A DNA stretch of 64,000 bases from Pseudaeromonas aegiceratis (GTDB taxonomy: Bacteria > Pseudomonadota > Gammaproteobacteria > Enterobacterales > Aeromonadaceae). The translations under genes and the position numbers were made by a program. The first letter of the stretch is position 1. Each line of letters begins with the position of its first letter. The notes under the pieces were generated by a model. That model had not been told where the DNA came from. It saw only the letters and a list, made by a program, of their open reading frames with translations, and did not search any database. The stretch is from positions 2,108,001-2,172,000 of the forward strand of contig NZ_CP158016.1 in the NCBI RefSeq assembly GCF_046254905.1. The letters run 5' to 3'. Positions 52,989-59,382 of this stretch are shown one piece after another.

Positions 52989-53783
52989 GTGAAACTATCC
53001 AAGGCAGAACGACAAAAACAAATCATCGCCGAATTGCAGGCCCAGCCCACCATCCGCGCCTCTGAGCTGGCGGTGAAGTTTAGTGTCTCGACTGAAACCA
53101 TACGACGGGATCTGGACGAGATGGAGCCCCAGGGTCTCATCAGCCGTACCTATGGCGGGGCCGCCCGTCCCCTGGGGCCGGAACCGGAGATCCGCGAGCG
53201 GGATCGTCTGTTCTCTCGACAACGGGAACTCATCGCCAAACGCATGGCCGGCTATATCAAGCATGGTGACGTGCTGATCCTGGGCAGCGGCTCCACCACC
53301 AACCACCTGGCTCGCCGGCTGGCGGCGGAGAAACACGATCTGACGCTGTTCACCGACTCGCTGACCATCGCCAGTCTGGTCTCCCCCAATCCCACCATCT
53401 CGGTAAACCTGCTGCCCGGGCGTTACAACGACAAGGAGTGCTGTGTTTACGGGCCGGAAACCGTGCTCTACCTGCAGAAGATCTATGCCAATCACACCAT
53501 AGTGGGGGCTTCCGGTCTGGCCGGCGAAGGGCTCAGCAATGCCGACCTAGAAATTGCCTGTACCTACCAAGCCATGGTCACCCGGGCTCGGGAAGTCAGT
53601 GTGGTGGCGGACCACTCCAAGTTTGCCCATGTGGCCATCAGCGTCTACAGCGGCTGGCATGGCATCACCCGGCTGGTTACCGATCAACATCCCGCCGACG
53701 AGGAGCTGCTCAGTGCCATCAAGCTTGCTGGCACTGAGGTCGTGGTAGCACGAGACGAATGGGGAACCAGCCTGCAGTCCTAG
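52989..53783 (+). CDS. DeoR-family transcriptional regulator
   Basis: A 264-aa DeoR/GlpR-type regulator. The winged helix-turn-helix has ASELAVKFSVSTETIRRDLDEM (about 24-45) and ISRTYGGA. The C-terminal sugar-phosphate-isomerase-like sensor has LILGSGSTTNHLARRL, LFTDSL, SNADLEIA and VVADHSKF. This domain usually binds a phosphorylated intermediate, which fits a locus that contains a kinase. Start is GTG, RBS AGGAAA. It is the likely regulator of the kinase, importer, PLP enzyme and perhaps tat genes. Confidence 0.88.
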   Translation: MKLSKAERQKQIIAELQAQPTIRASELAVKFSVSTETIRRDLDEMEPQGLISRTYGGAARPLGPEPEIRERDRLFSRQRELIAKRMAGYIKHGDVLILGSGSTTNHLARRLAAEKHDLTLFTDSLTIASLVSPNPTISVNLLPGRYNDKECCVYGPETVLYLQKIYANHTIVGASGLAGEGLSNADLEIACTYQAMVTRAREVSVVADHSKFAHVAISVYSGWHGITRLVTDQHPADEELLSAIKLAGTEVVVARDEWGTSLQS

Positions 53784-53809
53784 CTGCCCGTCACAAGATC
53801 AGACATACA

Positions 53810-53844
53810 GTAAAAAGCCACCAGGATCCCTGGTGGCTTTTTAC
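53810..53844. terminator. Bidirectional terminator
   Basis: Perfect 16-bp arms (GTAAAAAGCCACCAGG and complement) around a 3-nt centre between the convergent DeoR-type and PLP-enzyme genes. Confidence 0.93.
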
Positions 53845-53876
53845 TTTGAGCCATGGCCCTCCCACGCTCGGTGCTA

Positions 53877-55199
53877 TCAGCGCCCCAGACGTTGCAGCGA
53901 CTTGGCCAAGGCCTGGACAAAGAAATCCGCCTCTACTGTGCCAAAGCACAGGGGGGGGCGAACCTTGAGGACATTGGCATGGGGCCCAGCGGCACCGATC
54001 AGCACCTTCTCGTCGCGCAGCCCGTTGATGACGGCGGTGGCGAGGGACTCATCGGGTTGACCGGCCTCATCCAGCAGCTCGACCCCGGTGAATAGCCCGA
54101 CGCCGCGCACCGCACCTATGCCCCCGTGGCTGGCTTGCAGACGGGTGATGGCCACCCTCAGATAGTCACCACTTTGCTGGGCACGTTGGATCAACTGCTC
54201 CTGCTCGAGCGCATCCAGTACTGCCATGCCTGCTGCCGCCGCCGCAGGTGATCCACCGAAGGTGTTGAAGTAGCCGACCTCCTGACAGAATCGCTCCAGA
54301 ATCGCCGGGCGGGTCACCACGCCGGCCAGAGGAAAGCCATTGCCCATGGGTTTACCCAGGGTGACCAGATCCGGAATGACACCATGCCGTTCGAAGCCCC
54401 ACATCCGCCCGGTACGACCAAAACCAGGCTGCACCTCATCACAGATGAACAGGCCGCCGTGCCGCCGCACCCGCTCCACGGCCGGCGCGATAAAGCCCGC
54501 CGGATCCGCATAGACACCATCGCTGGAGAAGATACTGTCAAACAGCAGGGCAGCCACACCGAAGCCCTCCTGCTCCAATGCCTGGATGGCCGCCGCCACC
54601 GCACTGTCGAACACCTCGGCCTGCTGCGTGGCAGGGACATGCAGGGGATCCGGAGCCGGAATGGTCTTCACCCAGCGGGGTGGCTGACCACGCCGAAACG
54701 AGCTGGGAGAGACCGCAGTCACCAGATCTGAATTGCCATGGTACGCCCCTTCGGTGACGATCACCCCGCGCCGGCCGGTGAAACTGAACGCCTGGCGCAG
54801 CGCCAGATCGTTGCTCTCACTGCCAGTGCAGGTGAAAGTGATATTGCTCAGGGAGGCGGGAAAGGTCGCCAACAGCCGCTCGGCATAATCGTTGACCAGC
54901 GAATGCAGATAACGCGTGTGGGTATTGACCCGCTTAAGCTGCTGGTAAACGGCCTCAGCCACTCGAGGATGTCCATGGCCGACGCTGGGCACATTGTTGT
55001 AACAATCCAGATAGCGCTCTCCACGAACATCCATCAACCAGCAGCCCTCTCCCCGGGCAATCTCCAGTGGTTCCCGATAAAACAGCACCGAGGCGGCACC
55101 AAACAGCCGCTGACGCCGCAGGGCCTCCCCCTTGATATGGGGATCCAGCGCATCGGTCTGCTGGGGGTCAAATGCGTTAAGCGACAAGATCGGCTTCAT
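53877..55199 (-). CDS. Class III PLP enzyme, phospho-lyase/aminotransferase type
   Basis: A 440-aa fold-type I PLP enzyme. The PLP lysine is Lys283 in TLGKPMGNGFP, with Asp254 in FICDEVQPGFGRTG. Segments VGHGHPRVAEAVYQQLKRVN, RYLHSLVNDYAERLLATFP and TFTCTGSESNDLALRQA resemble the AGXT2L/ethanolamine-phosphate and hydroxylysine-phosphate phospho-lyases more than omega-transaminases. The KPMGNG(F/H)P motif is typical of that branch. If so, it eliminates phosphate and ammonia from an O-phosphorylated amine to give an aldehyde. A plain transaminase remains possible. It is monocistronic, convergent with the regulator. Confidence 0.85.
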   Translation of the reverse strand: MKPILSLNAFDPQQTDALDPHIKGEALRRQRLFGAASVLFYREPLEIARGEGCWLMDVRGERYLDCYNNVPSVGHGHPRVAEAVYQQLKRVNTHTRYLHSLVNDYAERLLATFPASLSNITFTCTGSESNDLALRQAFSFTGRRGVIVTEGAYHGNSDLVTAVSPSSFRRGQPPRWVKTIPAPDPLHVPATQQAEVFDSAVAAAIQALEQEGFGVAALLFDSIFSSDGVYADPAGFIAPAVERVRRHGGLFICDEVQPGFGRTGRMWGFERHGVIPDLVTLGKPMGNGFPLAGVVTRPAILERFCQEVGYFNTFGGSPAAAAAGMAVLDALEQEQLIQRAQQSGDYLRVAITRLQASHGGIGAVRGVGLFTGVELLDEAGQPDESLATAVINGLRDEKVLIGAAGPHANVLKVRPPLCFGTVEADFFVQALAKSLQRLGR

Positions 55200-55232
55200 T
55201 CATGTCTCCAATGTGTTTCTTGCCAACTGACA

Positions 55233-55282
55233 TGTTGCAATTACAACACTCAACCCGGGCTACTGCAACATATTCGTGTTGC
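55233..55282. promoter_or_regulatory. Candidate operator cluster of the PLP-enzyme gene (site 2)
   Basis: Two palindromes 34-83 nt upstream of the ATG: TGTTG-N6-CAACA (55233-55248) and GCAACA-N6-TGTTGC (55265-55282, 6-bp perfect arms). They share the GTTGC half-site with site 1 near the kinase gene. Confidence 0.5.
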
Positions 55283-55309
55283 CATCACCACATCTGTCTG
55301 TCCGGGTTC

Positions 55310-55334
55310 AAAAAAGGAGGGCTCTAGCCCTCCT
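55310..55334 (-). terminator. Terminator of the tatABC operon
   Basis: Stem GGAGGGCT / AGCCCTCC with a small loop, then TTTTTT on the minus strand, located between tatC and the PLP-enzyme promoter, so the two are separate transcription units. Confidence 0.85.
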
Positions 55335-55353
55335 GCTCCATCCAGCCTCAGAT

Positions 55354-56124
55354 TTACCGTGGCTCCGGCTCTGCCAACACCCGCCGTGGCATCAGCAGCC
55401 GAGCCAACCCCAGCCCCAGCTCATAAAGCACAATGATGGGTAACGCCAGCATGAACTGCGACACCACATCCGGTGGCGTGACGATCGCGGCCAGCACAAA
55501 AGCCAGCGCGATGACATAGCGTCGCAGGCTAACCAATCGGTCCAAGGAGACCAAACCTGTCAGATGGACAAACAGCACAACCGCCGGCACCTCGAAGGTC
55601 AGACCAAAGGCCAAGAACATACGCAGTATGAAACCGATATAGGCATCAATGTCCGGCGCAAACTGCACCGACTCAGGGGCATAACCGGCAATAAACGAGA
55701 AGATCAGACCAAAGACGATGAAATAGCAGTACGCCACGCCCAGCAAAAACAGCAAGAAACTAAACGTGATGGCCGGCAGCAATAATCGCTTCTCCCGCCG
55801 ATAGAGACCCGGAGCAACAAAGGACCAGATCTGGTAGAAAATAAACGGCAAGGCCAGGATCAGCGCCACGAACAGCGTCAACTTCAAGGGCACCATCACC
55901 GGCGATATCACCCCGATGGCCAGCATCTTGCCGTCACCCGGCAATATCGCCAGCAAGGGGCGGGAGAAGAATTCAAAGATTGGCTCCATGAAGGGCAACA
56001 AGCAGACCGTGACCGCCACCAGCGCTAGCACTGCCCGGATCACTCGGCGACGCAGCTCCAGCAGATGTTCCAGCAAGCCTAACCGCGCATCCCCTTCCGG
56101 CATCCGTGTTTCACTCATATTCAT
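55354..56124 (-). CDS. tatC: Twin-arginine translocase subunit TatC
   Basis: A 256-aa polytopic receptor of the Tat pathway, which recognises RR signal peptides. Six hydrophobic segments are seen. The N-terminal LLEHLLELRRRVIRAVLALVA matches the TatC signature (HLxELRxR), and FLALPFIFYQIWSFVAPGLYRREKR is the conserved second region (FxxPFxxYQxWxFVAPGLYxxER). The conserved Glu in AFGLTFEVP is present. The start follows the tatB stop by 3 nt. The export partner is probably the Tat-signalled binding protein of this locus. Confidence 0.93.
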   Translation of the reverse strand: MNMSETRMPEGDARLGLLEHLLELRRRVIRAVLALVAVTVCLLPFMEPIFEFFSRPLLAILPGDGKMLAIGVISPVMVPLKLTLFVALILALPFIFYQIWSFVAPGLYRREKRLLLPAITFSFLLFLLGVAYCYFIVFGLIFSFIAGYAPESVQFAPDIDAYIGFILRMFLAFGLTFEVPAVVLFVHLTGLVSLDRLVSLRRYVIALAFVLAAIVTPPDVVSQFMLALPIIVLYELGLGLARLLMPRRVLAEPEPR

Positions 56125-56127
56125 GCT

Positions 56128-56520
56128 CTAGCCCTGTCTTTTTGGCCGCCGAATACCACGCCGACCTGCGCTGGGACGAGCCGCCACCCGGCGCTTCAGT
56201 TGCGCTAACTCAGCACGCAAGACCGCCAGCTGATCTTGGGGCGATGGGGGCAACGGAACCGTCCACATGGGCCCGACGTGGGAAGCCTGACGCACCGCCT
56301 CTGGCGAGGCTGGCGCTGATTGCACGGAGGGCTCCCGCACAAGCTGGTGCCCTGTCATCAGCTCCCCCTCCAACTGTTGGCTGATTTGCCGAAAGGCGGT
56401 CCGTGCTTGCCCAAGCCACCGACCGACGGTTTGCATGGAGTTGACCATCTGACGCGGCCCCAGCACCAGCAAGGCCACGGTGGCCATCACCACCAGCTCT
56501 CCCAGACCAAAATCAGGCAT
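56128..56520 (-). CDS. tatB: Twin-arginine translocase subunit TatB (divergent)
   Basis: A 130-aa TatB-like protein. The N-terminal membrane helix MPDFGLGELVVMATVALLVL has the GxGE pattern and is followed by GPRQM (usually GPERLP) and an amphipathic helix (VGRWLGQARTAFRQISQQLE). The C-terminal tail is Pro/Ser/Arg-rich. The PRQM variant and short tail make it atypical. It lies 12 nt after tatA and 3 nt before tatC. Confidence 0.85.
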   Translation of the reverse strand: MPDFGLGELVVMATVALLVLGPRQMVNSMQTVGRWLGQARTAFRQISQQLEGELMTGHQLVREPSVQSAPASPEAVRQASHVGPMWTVPLPPSPQDQLAVLRAELAQLKRRVAARPSAGRRGIRRPKRQG

Positions 56521-56532
56521 AGCCGACCCGCC

Positions 56533-56715
56533 TTACTCTGGGCGATCCGACTTCACCACCGGTAACGCCTCGCCATCAGGCTCCTTGATCCCCTCCTTAA
56601 AACCACGGATAGCCGACCCCAGGTCCTTGCCCAGCTCTTTGACGCGACCGGTACCAAACACCAGCGCCACAACCAGCAATACGATGATCCAGTGCCAAAT
56701 CGACATAGTGCCCAT
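56533..56715 (-). CDS. tatA: Twin-arginine translocase subunit TatA
   Basis: A 60-aa pore-forming Tat subunit: one membrane helix (SIWHWIIVLLVVALVFG), the FG hinge in FGTGR (E. coli FGTKK), and the amphipathic helix LGKDLGSAIRGFKEGIKEPD, then a short tail. Starts are ATG at 56715 (AGGAG 6 nt upstream, chosen) or 56706. First gene of tatABC. Confidence 0.92.
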   Translation of the reverse strand: MGTMSIWHWIIVLLVVALVFGTGRVKELGKDLGSAIRGFKEGIKEPDGEALPVVKSDRPE

Positions 56716-56763
56716 GGATGTCTCCTCACAGTAGATGGAAAAGTTGCTGCGGCAATGCAGACA

Positions 56764-56800
56764 CTTGCAACCTATCACATGCAATGTGGAACTCACAACA
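56764..56800 (-). promoter_or_regulatory. Candidate operator upstream of tatA (site 3)
   Basis: On the tat strand, three TTG-starting elements occur at 14-bp intervals: GTTGTGAGT (56799), ATTGCATGTGA (56785) and GTTGCAAGTG (56771). TTGCATGT also occurs in site 1. This is the main hint that tatABC shares the regulator of the catabolic locus. Confidence 0.4.
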
Positions 56801-57121
56801 CCGATGAGCGATCACCCCTGCGCCAGCGCAATCGTGACTGCCGGAAACATTCAACTCTTCAGATTGAATCGCGGGTTTGCTTGCCAGTTTGGCCAGCAGC
56901 AGCTTGACCCTTTGAGCAGCCAAGCGGTTGCGCATCCCCGCTGCCGCGTATTCCTTGGTGCGCCGCGATACTCACACCTCGGTAGGGCAGCCCAGAGCAC
57001 GCAAGGCATGGGGAAGGGGATGCGGGTGTAATCGTTCCGGAGGCGGTGTTTGAGCAGATAAGACGACATAGTGTGACAGCAACATGCACCACCGACCGAT
57101 TTTTCGGCTACAGAAAAGAAA

Positions 57122-57144
57122 AAACCATATGATACTCATATGGT
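57122..57144 (-). terminator. 23-bp palindrome with T-rich leftward tail
   Basis: Perfect 10-bp arms AACCATATGA / TCATATGGTT around TAC; on the minus strand it is followed by TTTTTTCTTTT. It could be a leftward terminator (backing up the tRNA terminator) or an operator. Not assigned to a gene. Confidence 0.5.
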
Positions 57145-57294
57145 TGATTCGTAATTTATCCGGCGATAAGGGAGAGATTATGCGTTAACGCGCCTCCCTT
57201 CGGGGCCGTTGCGCCGCGACCTTGCCTTGCTGCGCTCGGCTCGATCTCACGAGGAATATCCCCCTCTCGCGAACACTTGCAGGAATTTCAGATA

Positions 57295-57319
57295 CAAAAA
57301 AAGCCGCATTGCTGCAGCT
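57295..57319 (-). terminator. Terminator of tRNA-Ser(GGA)
   Basis: Stem AGCTGCA / TGCGGCT (one G-U pair) with a GCAA loop, followed leftward by TTTTTTT, 12 nt after the tRNA. Confidence 0.82.
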
Positions 57320-57330
57320 CTCTTTAAAAA

Positions 57331-57418
57331 TGGCGGTGAGGGAGGGATTCGAACCCTCGATACGTTGCCGTATACACACTTTCCAGGCGTGCTCCTTCAG
57401 CCACTCGGACACCTCACC
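57331..57418 (-). tRNA. serX: tRNA-Ser(GGA)
   Basis: 88-nt class II tRNA nearly identical to E. coli serX/serW: 5' GGTGAGGTGTCCGAGTGGCT, anticodon loop CCTGGAAAGT (GGA), long variable arm (TGTATACGGCAACGTAT region), T loop GTTCGAATC, discriminator G and encoded CCA. It reads UCC/UCU serine codons. A 5' fragment of the same gene is duplicated upstream (57533-57593). Its promoter probably lies near 57610-57640 upstream of that fragment, so both would be on one precursor. Confidence 0.97.
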
Positions 57419-57458
57419 GTTTTTTGATCTCTTGTTTAAGGCGTGAGATCTCACCTTG
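57398..57458. repeat. Direct repeat copy A: 5' part of tRNA-Ser and its leader
   Basis: A 61-bp sequence comprising the first 21 nt of tRNA-Ser(GGA) and the 40 nt before it, repeated 135 bp away at 57533-57593 with two mismatches. Confidence 0.9.
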
Positions 57459-57729
57459 TTCCAGTTCAGTGTGTTTGTGGCTGCGTCGCACGCCTTGCGT
57501 GCTCTCCTCAATGCCAGCTTTGCTGGATTGGGCAGCCACTCGGACACCTCACCGTTTTTTGATCCCTTGTTTAAGGCGTGGGATCTCACCTTGCCCATCA
57601 GGCTCGCTGACGACGGGGCGCATGATAGACAAGGCCTAGGGCAAACACAACAAAAAATCTTAAAAAACCATGCGTTTGCCTAGATTTGCAGCAGGACCGC
57701 CGGCCTGGTACGCCGCCGGCGGGTGACGG
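57419..57729. other. Leader/promoter region of tRNA-Ser(GGA) and 3' side of fumA
   Basis: 311 bases without a protein gene. It holds the 135-bp-spaced repeat and a candidate tRNA promoter on the minus strand with -10 TATCAT followed by the discriminator GCGCCCC, as at tRNA-Ser(UGA). A G+C-rich hairpin (CCGCCGGC / GCCGGCGG, 57697-57722) lies just after fumA without a T-run. Confidence 0.6.
57533..57593. repeat. Direct repeat copy B: truncated tRNA-Ser remnant
   Basis: 59 of 61 positions identical to 57398-57458. It contains only the first 21 nt of the tRNA before diverging. The 72 nt that replace the rest form hairpins (CCAGC-AAA-GCTGG and GCACGC-AAG-GCGTGC). It looks like a decayed first member of a tandem tRNA-Ser pair. 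Confidence 0.85.
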
Positions 57730-59256
57730 TCACTCCACCTCGTGAATGGCCACCGGCTGCAACTTGGCGCGCCAGTGGGCCGGGCCCAGTTCATGGATGT
57801 TGTTGCCCCGGGCGTCCACCGCCACCGTCACCGGCATGTCCACCACCTCAAACTCGTAGATGGCCTCCATCCCCAGCTCCTCGAAGGCGACCTTGCGGGC
57901 CTGCTTGATGGCCTTAGAGACGAGATAGGCAGCTCCCCCTACCGCCATCAGATAGGCGGCGCCGTGGGCATGGATGGCCTCCACCGCCTGGGGGCCACGC
58001 TCAGATTTGCCAATCATGCCGAACAGGCCGCACTGCCCCAGCATCATCTCGCTGAACTTGTCCATCCGGGTGGAGGTGGTGGGACCCGCGGGGCCCACCA
58101 CTTCGTCGCGCACCGGATCCACCGGGCCCACGTAGTAGATGAAGCGACCGTTGAAGTCCACGCCATCCGGCAAGGGCTCGCCGCTGGCCAGCAGATCGCT
58201 GATGCGCTTGTGGGCCGCATCGCGCCCTGTGAGTATCTTGCCGGAGAGCAGCAGGGTCTCCCCCACCTGCCAGGTGGCGATCTCCTCCTTGCTGATGCCA
58301 TCGAGCTGCACCCGGCGCGCCTGCTTGGCGCCCTCCCAGGCGATCTCCGGCCAGGCGGACAGGGGCGGCGGCGTGAGCTGGGCCGACCCCGAGCCATCCA
58401 GGGTGAAATGGATGTGCCGGGTGGCGGCACAGTTGGGGATCATGGCGATGGGCTTGGCCACCGCGTGGGTCGGGGCGGATTTGATCTTCACATCCAGCAC
58501 AGTGGTAAGGCCCCCCAGGCCCTGGGCGCCGATCCCCAAGCGGTTGATCTTGTCGAACAGCTCCAGGCGCAGGGCCTCTTCGCCATTAGCGGGGCCGCGG
58601 GCCTTGAGATCCTGAATGTCGATGCTCTCCATCAGGGCTTCTTTCGCCATCAGGGCCGCCTTTTCGGCGGTGCCGCCGATGCCGATCCCCAGCATGCCGG
58701 GGGGGCACCAACCCGCTCCCATGGTGGGCACCGTCTTGAGCACCCAATCCACCACCGAATCGGATGGATCCAGCATGGCGAGCTTGGACTTGTTCTCCGA
58801 GCCACCGCCCTTGGCGGCGATATGCACCGCCACCTGATCCCCCTTGACCATCTCCACGTGCACCACCGCCGGAGTGTTGTCCCGGGTGTTCTTGCGACTG
58901 CCGGCCGGGTCGGCCAGGATGGAGAGGCGCAACGGGTTATCCGGGTTCAGGTAGGCACGCCGGGTGCCCTCGTCCACCATCTCCTGCACCGTCATCTCCG
59001 CCTGCCACTGCACCTGCATGCCGATCTTCACAAAGCAGGTGACGATGCCGGTATCCTGGCACAGGGGCCTGTGGCCCTCGGCAGACATGCGGGAGTTGAT
59101 CAGGATCTGGGCCATGGCGTCCTTGGCGGCGGGGCTCTCCTCGCGCTCATAGGCCTGGGTCAGGGCCTGGACGAAATCCAGCGGGTGATAATAGGAGATG
59201 AATTGCAGGGCGTCGGCGATGGAATCGATGAAATCCTGTTGTTTTATCACTGCCAT
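57730..59256 (-). CDS. fumA: Class I fumarate hydratase (iron-sulfur)
   Basis: A 508-aa homodimeric [4Fe-4S] fumarase that interconverts fumarate and L-malate in the TCA cycle. N-terminal alpha part: SRMSAEGHRPLCQDTGIVTC and KGGGSENKSKLAMLDPSD. Cluster cysteines are likely in LCQDTG, AGWCPPGM and PNCAATRH. C-terminal beta part: PTTSTRMDKFSEMMLGQCG and FGMIGKSERGP. The ATG at 59256 has GGGAG upstream. The name follows E. coli FumA/FumB; FumB cannot be excluded. The cluster makes it oxygen-sensitive. Confidence 0.93.
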   Translation of the reverse strand: MAVIKQQDFIDSIADALQFISYYHPLDFVQALTQAYEREESPAAKDAMAQILINSRMSAEGHRPLCQDTGIVTCFVKIGMQVQWQAEMTVQEMVDEGTRRAYLNPDNPLRLSILADPAGSRKNTRDNTPAVVHVEMVKGDQVAVHIAAKGGGSENKSKLAMLDPSDSVVDWVLKTVPTMGAGWCPPGMLGIGIGGTAEKAALMAKEALMESIDIQDLKARGPANGEEALRLELFDKINRLGIGAQGLGGLTTVLDVKIKSAPTHAVAKPIAMIPNCAATRHIHFTLDGSGSAQLTPPPLSAWPEIAWEGAKQARRVQLDGISKEEIATWQVGETLLLSGKILTGRDAAHKRISDLLASGEPLPDGVDFNGRFIYYVGPVDPVRDEVVGPAGPTTSTRMDKFSEMMLGQCGLFGMIGKSERGPQAVEAIHAHGAAYLMAVGGAAYLVSKAIKQARKVAFEELGMEAIYEFEVVDMPVTVAVDARGNNIHELGPAHWRAKLQPVAIHEVE

Positions 59257-59382
59257 AACATTTCTCCCGTGGCCGTCCGGCCAGTGCTCGGGCGACAAAG
59301 TTCATGAATTTAGCGGTGTTATGATACGCTCTACCCGCCTGCCTCACCAATCCCGAGGCCAATTCTGTTGTCCAGGTTACAA

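Larger units (their letters stand above)
56716..57330. other. Control region of tatABC and spacer to tRNA-Ser
   Basis: 615 bases without a supported gene. Short ORFs on both strands lack family resemblance. It contains GTTGC-type half-sites close to tatA (56743-56801), a 23-bp palindrome with a T-rich tail (57122-57144), and the tRNA terminator (57295-57319). The gap is unusually long for this gene-dense region and could be a decayed gene. Confidence 0.55.

Noticed and set aside
46456..57340. 9-bp match (GGCGGTGAG) between 46457 and the 3' end of tRNA-Ser(GGA) as att sites of an island
   Set aside because: Nine bases are too few, part of a local hairpin at 46456-46478, and no integrase is present. 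An island bounded by this tRNA is not supported, though the locus does lie beside it.
57185..57598. 137-aa leftward ORF with a repeated KVRSHALNK...GEVSEWL sequence
   Set aside because: It reads through tRNA-Ser(GGA), its leader and the duplicated fragment; the repeat comes from the DNA duplication, not a protein.
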